64,000 nucleotides of DNA from Sva-07 sp963728195 (GTDB lineage: Bacteria; Actinomycetota; Acidimicrobiia; Acidimicrobiales; Ilumatobacteraceae). The stretch spans positions 186,001 to 250,000 of the forward strand of contig CAVSIX010000013.1 in the NCBI GenBank assembly GCA_963728195.1. The letters run 5' to 3'. Under the pieces are notes generated by a model, which was not told where the DNA came from, searched no databases, and saw only the letters and a list, made by a program, of their open reading frames with translations. Positions 18,015-25,649 of this stretch are shown here, in pieces (position 1 is the stretch's first letter; every line of letters starts with the position of its first letter). A program made the translations under genes and the position numbers.

Positions 18015-18830
18015 TCATGCCAGGCCCACGCCGATCGCAGTGGCGGCCACGAGCACGAGACCGAGCGCCATCTGCCGCAGGCCGAGCACCTTCGCCGGAG
18101 GCACCGGAGATCGCCGGACCCAGACGAGCTGCAACACGGCGATCGTCACGATGACCACCGCTGCGATGATCACGTCAGGTTCGACGACGACAGCCACAGC
18201 GGCCACGGCGACGGCGAGCACCTGGAAGAGGTCACTGGATCGGGTACCCGCCATCTGGCGGCGAAGCCGTGCGATCTGGGTTCGGATGAACGGGATCGCA
18301 CCGATCGAGCGGGCGGCGAGGATCAGCCAGGCCGCCCACGCGAGTGCGACGTTGCCGTCGCCCGACATCACGATCGCCGCAGCGACCGCACCCATGCCGA
18401 CCGCACCGCACAGCTCGGGCACCAGCCGGCGTCCGCGGCTGCGAACGTCGTACCAGAGCTCCACGGCGAACAGCGGTGCGGCGACCGCGATCGGGAGGAG
18501 CCACTGCCAACCCACGGCCACGAGCGCTGCGACACCGAACGCGGCGATCGCTGCGACTTCGACGGCTCCGATGCGCCGGGCGAGCACGGTGCGCTCGAGG
18601 TCGCGGCCACGTCGCCGGTCGACCACCGCCAGTTTCAGCGGCGTCCTGGCCAGGAACGACAGCAGCGCAGCGACACCGATCGCCGCACCCGCCCACGAGG
18701 CCGAGAGCAGCAGGCCGAGCACGATCGGCTCCGCCGTGAGACCCCAACCGCCGTGCTCGGTCGGAACCGCGACCGCCCGCCACGTGGAACGGGTGTCGGC
18801 CGCCGGTGCGGGAGCGGTTCGGACACTCAC
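18015..18830 (-). CDS. YwiC-like multi-pass membrane protein
   Basis: A 271-residue polytopic protein with about eight or more hydrophobic helices and the hallmark PTEHGGWG near the N-terminus, which defines the YwiC-like family. Charged segments LAVVDRRRGRDLERTVLARRIG and FIRTQIARLRRQMAG probably face the cytoplasm. In Bacillus subtilis ywiC lies near narK, fnr and nitrate reductase genes, and here it is 4 nt overlapped (GTGA) with an Rrf2 regulator and downstream of a copper nitrite reductase, so nitrogen-oxide metabolism is again the context. No biochemical activity is established. The GTG start at 18830 is chosen from the overlap; the frame remains open upstream. Confidence 0.75.
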   Translation of the reverse strand: MSVRTAPAPAADTRSTWRAVAVPTEHGGWGLTAEPIVLGLLLSASWAGAAIGVAALLSFLARTPLKLAVVDRRRGRDLERTVLARRIGAVEVAAIAAFGVAALVAVGWQWLLPIAVAAPLFAVELWYDVRSRGRRLVPELCGAVGMGAVAAAIVMSGDGNVALAWAAWLILAARSIGAIPFIRTQIARLRRQMAGTRSSDLFQVLAVAVAAVAVVVEPDVIIAAVVIVTIAVLQLVWVRRSPVPPAKVLGLRQMALGLVLVAATAIGVGLA

Positions 18831-19228
18831 GCCGCACCCACTTCCGACAGCCGCAACCCGCCGAGCGAATCGCGCAGTTCCTTGCGGGCGTGCGCCCAGG
18901 CGACGTGGAGGGCGCACGGTTCGCTCGCGTCACACAGCCGCTCGGCGACGACGCAACGGCCGTTGTCGGTGGGCCCGTCGATCGTCTCGACCACCTCGAG
19001 CACCGTCAGCGAATCGAGTTCGCGTCGGCGTTCGTAGCCGCCGGTCGGTCCGGGCACCGAACGCACCCAGCCGACGCGTACCAGCGGTCCCATCACCTGG
19101 GGGACGAACCCGGCGGTGGTGCCGAGGGCGTCGGCGAGATCGGCGCTCTTCAGCCGCCTCGTCGACGCCTGCAGGGCGACGAGTGCTCGCACCGCCAGGT
19201 CGGCCCGCTGGGTGATCTCCAGTCTCAT
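18827..19228 (-). CDS. Rrf2-family Fe-S transcriptional regulator (NsrR-like)
   Basis: A 133-residue regulator starting MRLEITQRADLAVRAL, the typical Rrf2 winged-helix opening. LKSADLADALGTTAGFVPQVM is the recognition helix region and GPTGGYERRRE the wing. Three cysteines in RCVVAERLCDASEPCAL (C-x6-C-x5-C) match the [Fe-S] ligand cluster of NsrR/IscR-type members. The flanking genes (NirK-like reductase upstream, truncated haemoglobin downstream) make a nitric-oxide-sensing NsrR role most likely. An AT-rich inverted repeat at 20798-20824 upstream of nirK is a candidate operator. ATG 19228 is selected; an upstream in-frame start would add 17 non-conserved residues. Confidence 0.82.
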   Translation of the reverse strand: MRLEITQRADLAVRALVALQASTRRLKSADLADALGTTAGFVPQVMGPLVRVGWVRSVPGPTGGYERRRELDSLTVLEVVETIDGPTDNGRCVVAERLCDASEPCALHVAWAHARKELRDSLGGLRLSEVGAA

Positions 19229-19325
19229 GGTTCCAGACTGCCCGACTGGATGATCCGCGCCCAGGGGCCGACGTCCCACAGCCGGCGGTTCGTGCGCCGG
19301 TCGGCCAGGTGCGCTCGTCGATCGA

Positions 19326-20750
19326 TCACGGCTCGCCGTCGCCTGCCTGGAGCAGACCCACGGCTCCTCGACCCGGGAAGTTGAAGGCGTGCGTGACCAT
19401 CGGGTACAGCCCGTCCTCAGCGGCCTTCAGTTCGATCACCGCACCTTGGGCGGGGGCGAGGTCGACCGCCTGCGAACCCCAGTTGCCGTCGTTGCCCCGT
19501 TCGAGGTGGACGCCTTCCTTGGTGACCTGGTCGAAGATCGTGCCGACGATGTGGAACGACGAGTCGATCGACGGGCCGACGTCGAGGACGAACAGGCGGA
19601 TCTCCTCGCCGGTCGGGATCTCGATCGGATGGTCCTTGTACTGGAATGCGGCGCCGTTGAACATGACGAAATCGGGCGCCGGTGCGGCCTGATCGGCCTT
19701 GGCGAACGACGACACCTCGCCCTGGGGACCGAGATACCACTCGTGTTGGACGATGAAGAACTCGTTCTCGATCGGCGGCAGGCCACCCTCGGGCTCGACG
19801 ATCACCATCCCGAACATGCCGTTGGCGATGTGGTGCAGGACGGGATCGGTACCGCAGTGGTACATCCACACACCGGCGTAGTCGGTGGTGAATTCGTAGA
19901 TCAGCTCCTCGCCGGGAGCGATCGAGCGCATCTCGTCGTTCCAGGCGACCTGCGAGGCGTGGAAGTCGAGCGAGTGCGAGACAGTTGCCTCGGGTGGATT
20001 GATCAGGTGCACCCGCACCGTGTCGCCGACCTGTGTGCGGATCACCGGGCCCGGCATCGTGCCGTTGAACGTCCAGATCTGCTGGACGAATCCCTCGGCG
20101 ACGGTGGCGAGCTTCTCCTCGACCACCATCTCGACGTCGATCAGGTCACCGCCGTCGGGGGCACCGCCGGGGACGAGGGTGAATCCTTCGCCTTCGCCTC
20201 GCTTGGGTGCGCGCGGGTCACGGAGCGTGTACGGCGGTGCGTCGGGGTCGGCTTCGACCGCCGCCGCCTCGGCGCTCGAGCCCGTGTCGGCCGCTGCTGC
20301 ATGGCCGGCGGAGGCCTCGGTTCGAATCTCGCCGGTCATGCCCGCTTCGGCGTGACCCGGGATCGAGCAGACGTACCTGACACCTTCCGCGGGCACCTCG
20401 AAGTCGAACTCGACGCTCTCGCCAGGCGCCGCGACGATCGCCTCGCCGTTGTCGAAGGTGATGTCGTGCTCGATCGAACCGTTGTTGACGAACGTGCCCG
20501 AGTAGCTGCCGGCGGCGGCCACGATCTCCGACGGCTCGATCGCGAATTCCGTTGCGACGAACTCCACGGTGTCGCCCGGAACGACGTCGGTCGCGCCTGC
20601 CGGCGGTGCAGCGGCGCCGTCACCGGCGCCCTGCGCACTCGCTGCTCCCGAGGATCCGGCGGCGTCGGGACCGTCGGGCCCGCACGCGGCAGCGAGCGAG
20701 GCGACGAAGACCGCTGCGACGCCGAGTCTGACGATGGATCGGATGGACAT
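19326..20750 (-). CDS. nirK: Copper nitrite reductase-like lipoprotein with N-terminal cupredoxin domain
   Basis: A 474-residue exported protein. The lipobox LAAAC puts the lipidated Cys at ~23, followed by an Ala/Gly linker. An extra blue-copper domain occupies ~55-150, with EHDITF and the type 1 ligands in VCSIPGHAEAGM. A two-domain multicopper core follows. It shows SHSLDFH (type 1 and type 2 histidines plus the catalytic Asp, ~265), WMYHCGTDPVLHHIANGM (His-Cys, His, Met), DH in QYKDHPIEIP, SSFHIVG and VTHAFNFPG. All residues expected for a NirK type 1/type 2 pair seem present. It would reduce nitrite to NO at the outer membrane face, the extra cupredoxin acting as a tethered electron donor. 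AGGAGG sits 6 nt before ATG. A non-NirK multicopper oxidase is the main alternative. Confidence 0.78.
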   Translation of the reverse strand: MSIRSIVRLGVAAVFVASLAAACGPDGPDAAGSSGAASAQGAGDGAAAPPAGATDVVPGDTVEFVATEFAIEPSEIVAAAGSYSGTFVNNGSIEHDITFDNGEAIVAAPGESVEFDFEVPAEGVRYVCSIPGHAEAGMTGEIRTEASAGHAAAADTGSSAEAAAVEADPDAPPYTLRDPRAPKRGEGEGFTLVPGGAPDGGDLIDVEMVVEEKLATVAEGFVQQIWTFNGTMPGPVIRTQVGDTVRVHLINPPEATVSHSLDFHASQVAWNDEMRSIAPGEELIYEFTTDYAGVWMYHCGTDPVLHHIANGMFGMVIVEPEGGLPPIENEFFIVQHEWYLGPQGEVSSFAKADQAAPAPDFVMFNGAAFQYKDHPIEIPTGEEIRLFVLDVGPSIDSSFHIVGTIFDQVTKEGVHLERGNDGNWGSQAVDLAPAQGAVIELKAAEDGLYPMVTHAFNFPGRGAVGLLQAGDGEP

Positions 20751-20790
20751 GTTGGCCTCCTGGCACGGACGGACGGGGTGTTCCGCGCCG

Positions 20791-20824
20791 ATCCATTAAT
20801 CCAACACTCCTCGACTCATGGATT
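20791..20824 (-). promoter_or_regulatory. AT-rich inverted repeat upstream of nirK (candidate operator/promoter)
   Basis: A conspicuously AT-rich patch, ATCCATTAATCCAAC, stands about 45 nt upstream of the nirK start. AATCCA (20798-20803) and TGGATT (20819-20824) form an inverted repeat with 15-nt spacing. Its position fits an Rrf2/NsrR operator or a promoter. It does not match a known NsrR consensus closely, so this is a weak prediction. Confidence 0.35.
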
Positions 20825-20886
20825 GGCAGGGACGAAAGTCCCAAACCTGGGCGTCGAACGTCCCGACGAGGGATGCTCGGGCGGGT

Positions 20887-21339
20887 TCAGCCGGCGTTCG
20901 AGACGACGGTGACCGGGACCGAGACCTTGCGCCCGATGCGGCACGGCAGGTCTTGGCGCAGCCACCGCGACACCTTGGTCGGCAGTGTCGACACGATCAC
21001 CTCGTCGAAGCCGTGGGCGTCGACCAGGCGCGCCGCCGCCGCCGGCGTGTCGGGCTCCAACGACAACTCCCCCGTCGCCGTGACACCCAGCCCACGAAGC
21101 CATTCGAGTCCGAACTCGAGTTGCTCGGTCGCCGCTCGCCGGTCGTCGTCGATGTCACGGCTCAGCGTCGGTGCCATGTCGGGCGCCGAGCCTCCGACTG
21201 CGACGACCGACGCCACGGGACTCGGTACCGGCACGACGAGATGGATCGCACACGGTTGATCGCTCGTCCGCGACTCGATGAGCTGTGCCAGTTCCGATCC
21301 CCCCAGCGAGCGATTTCCGACGATCAACACCTTGCCCAT
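20887..21339 (-). CDS. Universal stress protein-like, single domain
   Basis: A 150-residue alpha/beta protein resembling a UspA fold: N-terminal beta strand KVLIVGNRSLGG, a long central helix RRAATEQLEFGLEWLRGLG, and a C-terminal VDAHGFDEVIVSTLPTKVSRWLRQDLPCRIGRKVSVPVTVV, the latter typical of actinobacterial Usp-like proteins. A canonical ATP-binding G-2x-G-9x-G-S/T motif is not obvious. It lies upstream of nirK on the same strand with a 136-nt gap holding the AT-rich element, so it may be separately transcribed. Divergent from the selenoprotein gene. The role is unknown. Confidence 0.6.
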   Translation of the reverse strand: MGKVLIVGNRSLGGSELAQLIESRTSDQPCAIHLVVPVPSPVASVVAVGGSAPDMAPTLSRDIDDDRRAATEQLEFGLEWLRGLGVTATGELSLEPDTPAAAARLVDAHGFDEVIVSTLPTKVSRWLRQDLPCRIGRKVSVPVTVVSNAG

Positions 21340-21434
21340 CTCGACCCCCAGTGCGATGTGGTTCGCCGCACCCTAGACGATCCGACCGACAGCACGCTTC
21401 GACGGCGCCGACACGTACCTGGAACAGTGGCTCG

Positions 21435-22508
21435 ATGTTGCTCGACACCTTGGACATGTCCGCCGACGCCTTCGAAGCCGCCACCGGTTGGGCAGCCAAG
21501 CCCGAGGGCATGTGCAAGGGCGACGCCTGCGTCCCGGCACCTGGCACCGTTGCCGGCGACGGCACGCTCGACGTCACGGCGGTCGCCGACCGCCTGGGTA
21601 TGGCGTTGGTCGCCGACGAGTCGGCGGGGGTCTGGGCGTTGGGACCCGAGAGCGGCGGGCGTGCGCTCACGACCGCAACGGTTCCCGATCTGCAGCTTCC
21701 CGACCTCGACGGCACTCCGTTCGACCTGTCGGCGCTACACGGTCGCAAGGTTCTGCTCGTCGCCTGGGCGTCGTGGTGAGGCTGTTCCGCTGACCTGCCC
21801 GTGTGGCAGGCACTCCACGAAGAACTCGAACCGCTCGGCCTCACCGTCGTCACCGTCGCTCTCGACCTCCACGCCGACAAGGCCCGACCGTGGATCGAGG
21901 CCGCTGCGCCCACGCACCCGTCGCTGATCGACAGCGATCATCGCATCGATGAGCTGCTCGGGATCTCCAACGTGCCGATGGCCGTGTGGATCGACGAGAC
22001 CGGCACGATGGTGCGCCCCGCCGAAGGCGCATCGATCCAACCGAGTCCGTTCGCTGCGATCGAGATCACCGAGCAGATGCCCGAGCGGCTCCAGGCGGTG
22101 CTGCGTGAGTTCAAGCAGATGCCCGAGACCGGCCCCGCCTATCGCGCAGCGATCGTCGACTGGGCGCACCGGGGCGCCGACAGCACGTTCGCTCTCTCCC
22201 CCGACGACGTGATCGCGGCGTCGCAGCCGCGTTCCGCCGACCACAGTCGAGCGGCGGCGTGCTTCGAACTCGGCGTCCACGCGGAACGACGCGGCGACCA
22301 CGGTGCGGCGATCGGCTGGTGGAAACAAGCCCACGCCCTGTTCCCGGAGAACTGGACCTACAAGCGCCAGGCCTGGACGCTCGAATCCACACCGGAGGGC
22401 GCCGACTCCGACAAGGCGCAAGAGGTTCAGGACACCTACGGCACGTCGTGGACCGACGAGTTCCTCGCGACCGGCGGTGCGCACTACACCGTGCTGCCGA
22501 ACCTCTGA
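21435..22508 (+). CDS. Predicted selenoprotein: ResA/TlpA-like thioredoxin fold with in-frame UGA (WASWUGC)
   Basis: Two reading frames, ATG 21435-21779 and 21801-22508, are the same frame separated only by TGA at 21777-21779. Protein before the stop reads LPDLDGTPFDLSALHGRK, VLLVAWASW; after it GCSADLPVWQALHEELEPLG, LTVVTVALD. Together these make a textbook redoxin/TlpA domain with the stop exactly at the first active-site position, W-A-S-W-U-G-C. Decoding UGA as selenocysteine gives 357 residues with Sec115 and Cys117. Annotation databases hold a family of ResA-like WAxxUGC proteins, from memory. The N-terminus has a separate CKGDAC segment; the C-terminal ~120 residues resemble a repeat/TPR-like helical tail. 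No signal peptide, so probably cytoplasmic. A plain nonsense mutation is unlikely given continuous homology across the stop. Sec machinery genes are not in the window. Confidence 0.85.
21794..21810 (+). promoter_or_regulatory. Candidate SECIS hairpin just downstream of the in-frame UGA
   Basis: CCTGCC and GGCAGG (21794-21799, 21805-21810) form a perfect 6-bp stem with a CGTGT loop containing G and U, beginning 14 nt after the UGA. Size and position fit a bacterial SelB-binding SECIS element, which lies inside the coding region. Consensus is loose, so confirmation needs genome-level evidence. Confidence 0.5.
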
Positions 22509-22556
22509 CGTCGCACGCCACGTCGCCCGTCGAGCGACGACATCGTCGGCTCGCGT

Positions 22557-23615
22557 TCAGAACCCCATCGCCGTGCCCGCGTCGAGATCGTCGACCGCCG
22601 CGAACGTCCGCCGGACCAGCTCGTCGAACAGCGCTGCGCCACGCTCGTTCGCCGGATCGATGCTGAGGAGGCTCGCACCGAACGAGACCGCATAGAAGAG
22701 CATCCCCTCGATGTACCCCCGGCGGACGCCGTCGACGGTGACCCGATCGGCGGGGACCCCGGCCTCATGGACACCGGCCACGTACCGATCGATCAGTGCG
22801 TCCTCCCACTCGCGCCTGGAGGCGACGGTGAGGTTGTTCGCACAGAAGTAGACGAGGTCGGTCTGTCCCGGCGCCCGCATGCTCAGCTGCCAGTCGATCA
22901 CCGCAACCGAGCCGTCACTGGCGAAGAAGAGATTGTCGAGACGGAAGTCACCGTGGATGAGCGTGACCGGATCGTGCTGGTGCCCTTCGATCCAGGTCGG
23001 AATGCCCGGCACGAACTGTTCGCACCATCGCAGGCACCGCTGCGGCAGCTCCGCCTCGTAGCGTTCGAGGAAGCCGGCCCAACCCAGTTCGAACATCGGT
23101 GCGAGCGCAAGTACCGACGGGTCGTCGAGCCCGGGCAGCCAGTCGAACGACGACAACGACGGATGTTCGAACCAGGCGGCATGGTGCCGGGCGATCAGGT
23201 CGATCGATCGCTCCGCCTGATCGCGTGTTGCGCCGGCGAGGTGGTCGCCGGGCACCGCCGGCGCCAGGTCCTCGAGCACGAGGCACGGCGGACCGAGCGT
23301 GTTGACGTAGGCGTGAGGAACACGAATCGACAGGCCGTCAGCCACGTCGCGGTAGAAGCAGTGCTCACGCTCCCAGACGCGCATCATCTCGCCGATCATC
23401 CGGCCGCCCGGATCCGTCGTCGGGAGCTTGACGATCACCGAGAGTGGAACCGATGGGTCGGGCGAGGTGATCCGGACACGGGCGAGTTGACCCATGAACC
23501 CCTCACCGGCAGCGATGGGAACCACCTCGACGGCATCGACCCGAGCGCCGAAGACGTCCTCCATCCACTCGGCATCGATGTCGACGACGGAGACGGGAGT
23601 TGGCATCGACGACAT
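22557..23615 (-). CDS. Aminoglycoside phosphotransferase-family small-molecule kinase
   Basis: A 352-residue kinase-like protein. Catalytic loop LIHGDFRLDNLFF (~residues 210-222) and metal-binding VIDWQ (~230) are the APH/choline kinase signatures; PCLVLEDLA and GMTG-like N-lobe segments complete the fold. The family phosphorylates antibiotics, choline, ecdysteroids or similar hydroxylated small molecules. The lobe lengths resemble the ecdysteroid-kinase-like or acyl-CoA-dehydrogenase-associated branch rather than resistance enzymes. ATG 23615 or 23606 could be the start. It stands alone, convergent with the selenoprotein gene and divergent from the L,D-transpeptidase gene. The substrate is unknown. 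Confidence 0.75.
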   Translation of the reverse strand: MSSMPTPVSVVDIDAEWMEDVFGARVDAVEVVPIAAGEGFMGQLARVRITSPDPSVPLSVIVKLPTTDPGGRMIGEMMRVWEREHCFYRDVADGLSIRVPHAYVNTLGPPCLVLEDLAPAVPGDHLAGATRDQAERSIDLIARHHAAWFEHPSLSSFDWLPGLDDPSVLALAPMFELGWAGFLERYEAELPQRCLRWCEQFVPGIPTWIEGHQHDPVTLIHGDFRLDNLFFASDGSVAVIDWQLSMRAPGQTDLVYFCANNLTVASRREWEDALIDRYVAGVHEAGVPADRVTVDGVRRGYIEGMLFYAVSFGASLLSIDPANERGAALFDELVRRTFAAVDDLDAGTAMGF

Positions 23616-23677
23616 CTTGACACTTGGTGTAGCGCAGAGTTCACACGGGCGACCGGGGAGGACCGTATGGTTGTCGG

Positions 23678-25642
23678 ATGCGTTGTCGTTCGCTCGTCGC
23701 CGGTCTCGTCGCGCTGGGGAGCGTGATCGCGGTCACCTTGGTTGGTGCCGTGGCAGCGCCCGTGGCGGCCGTCGAGGCGGCGGGTACGACCAGCGCCTAC
23801 GTTCCCTTGCCGGTGTCCCAACGGCTCGTCGACACCCGTCAGACCTTGTCGCCGCTGCCCGCAGGCGGCACGATCTCGGTCAGCGTCACCGGTGCGGTCC
23901 CACTGCCCCCAGCCGGCAGCGTCACCGCAGCGGTGCTCAACCTCACGGTCACCCCACCGGCAGCCCCCGGCTTCTGGACGGTCTGGCCGCACACGAGCCC
24001 GCGACCGGAAGCGTCGAACCTCAACGTCGACGAACTGCAGTCGCTGTTCGGCAACGTGACGCCGAATCTGGTCACCGTGCCGGTCGGTGCGGACGGGGTG
24101 ATCGACATCTATGCGAGCGGCGGCGGCAACGTCATCGTCGACTTCCTCGGCTACTACACCCCGACGACCAGCGCGACGACCGGCCGGTTCGAATCGTTGC
24201 CTGCGCCGAGCCGCGTGCTCGACACCCGGCGCGTCGCCACCTTCGCGGCGAAGGAGACGAGGGCGTTCACCGTTCCCGGTGCCGCCGGCGCGAGCGCAGT
24301 GGCCATCAACCTCACGGCGGTCACCAACACTGCGGGGTTCTGGCAGGTCTACGCCCAGGGCACCCCGGCTCCTGCCACGTCGAACCTCAACTCGCCGCCC
24401 GGGTTCTCGGCGGCGGTCGCCAACCAGGCGATCGTCGCCGTGGACGCTGCCGGCGCCATCTCGATCTACTCGGAGAACGGCGGCGATCTGATCATCGACC
24501 TCGTCGGCACCTACACCGGTGTCGGCGCTTTGCCGTCGCCGATCGGGCTGTTCGTGCCGATGACGACGCCGACCCGCATCGTCGACACCCGGATCGCTGC
24601 GTTGAACCCGCTCGGCGGCACCACGCGTCCGCCGACGAAGAGCAGCTTCGAGGTCCCGGTGGCAACCAATCCGGCGGTCGGCCGCCCCGACGTGTCGGCG
24701 GTCGTGATCAACGCCACCACGGTCGACACGCTGACGATCGGCTACCTCACCGTCGGCACGGCCGGAGCGAGCGACCCGTCCACGCCGCCGACGACGTCGA
24801 CCATGAACGTCGTCAGGCCGTCGCAGATGCTGGCCAACCATGCGATCGTGCCGGTGTCATCGCGCGGCTTCTCGATGTTCACCGAACCGGGCGGACATCT
24901 GCTCGCCGACCTCGCCGGCTACTTCGTCGGCACGCCGTCGAGCGCTCCGTTCGGCCCCCGCACCACTCCCCCGGCGCCGACCTGCACCACGGGGTTCGTC
25001 GGCGAACCGGGCACTGCGGTCGGCCCGATCGTCTACGGATCGTCGAGGACGGCGGTGGCTGCGCTGCAGAACCGGCTGTTGGCGCTCGGATTCTGGAACG
25101 CGGGTGCCGACGGCGGCTACGGGCTCACCACCACACAGTCGGTGATGGCGTTCCAGAAATGGAAAGGCCTGCCCGCGACCACCGTGGTCGACACCGCTAC
25201 CGCCATCGCCCTCAACACCGAGATGTGCCGGCCGGGTGCCGGGCGCACCGGCGACTATCTCGAAGTCGACAAGGGCAAGCAGATCGGCTTCATCGTTCGG
25301 GGCGGCAGGGTGCAGTATGCGTTCAACGTCTCGACGGGCAACGGCAAGTCGTACGACGAGGTGGACCAGAAGAGCGCTGGCAACCGGGTGATCGGGATCG
25401 CGCTCACGCCCAGCGGAACGTTCAAGACGTACCGCGAATCAGACACGGCGCGGTACGAAGGGGACCTCGGCACGCTGTATCGCCCCAAGTTCATCGTCGG
25501 CGGCGTCGCCATCCACGGCTCGCCGCGGGTGCCGAACTACCCCGCCTCACACGGGTGCGTCCGCGTCGTCAACCCGGTCATGGACCTCATCTGGGGCCAG
25601 AACCTGCTGCCACTGCGTTCGACGGTGTGGATCCACGACTGA
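23678..25642 (+). CDS. Secreted L,D-transpeptidase with three LVDTR-type repeats and a peptidoglycan-binding domain
   Basis: A 654-residue exported protein with signal peptide (~1-32, ending AVAAPVAAVEA). Three repeats of about 130 residues follow, each opening with R-[LIV]-[VL]-D-T-R and closing in a [FL]-x-G-x-Y segment. They are common as uncharacterised surface modules in Acidimicrobiia. A peptidoglycan-binding-1-like domain (~455-520, TAVAALQNRLLALGFW) and a C-terminal YkuD domain follow, with the catalytic motif IHGSPRVPNYPASHGCVRV (~605-627). It would form 3-3 cross-links or attach proteins to the wall. ATG 23678 lies 6 nt after TATGGT (23666-23671), so the message is probably leaderless. 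Confidence 0.88.
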   Translation: MRCRSLVAGLVALGSVIAVTLVGAVAAPVAAVEAAGTTSAYVPLPVSQRLVDTRQTLSPLPAGGTISVSVTGAVPLPPAGSVTAAVLNLTVTPPAAPGFWTVWPHTSPRPEASNLNVDELQSLFGNVTPNLVTVPVGADGVIDIYASGGGNVIVDFLGYYTPTTSATTGRFESLPAPSRVLDTRRVATFAAKETRAFTVPGAAGASAVAINLTAVTNTAGFWQVYAQGTPAPATSNLNSPPGFSAAVANQAIVAVDAAGAISIYSENGGDLIIDLVGTYTGVGALPSPIGLFVPMTTPTRIVDTRIAALNPLGGTTRPPTKSSFEVPVATNPAVGRPDVSAVVINATTVDTLTIGYLTVGTAGASDPSTPPTTSTMNVVRPSQMLANHAIVPVSSRGFSMFTEPGGHLLADLAGYFVGTPSSAPFGPRTTPPAPTCTTGFVGEPGTAVGPIVYGSSRTAVAALQNRLLALGFWNAGADGGYGLTTTQSVMAFQKWKGLPATTVVDTATAIALNTEMCRPGAGRTGDYLEVDKGKQIGFIVRGGRVQYAFNVSTGNGKSYDEVDQKSAGNRVIGIALTPSGTFKTYRESDTARYEGDLGTLYRPKFIVGGVAIHGSPRVPNYPASHGCVRVVNPVMDLIWGQNLLPLRSTVWIHD

Positions 25643-25649
25643 GCCCAGC

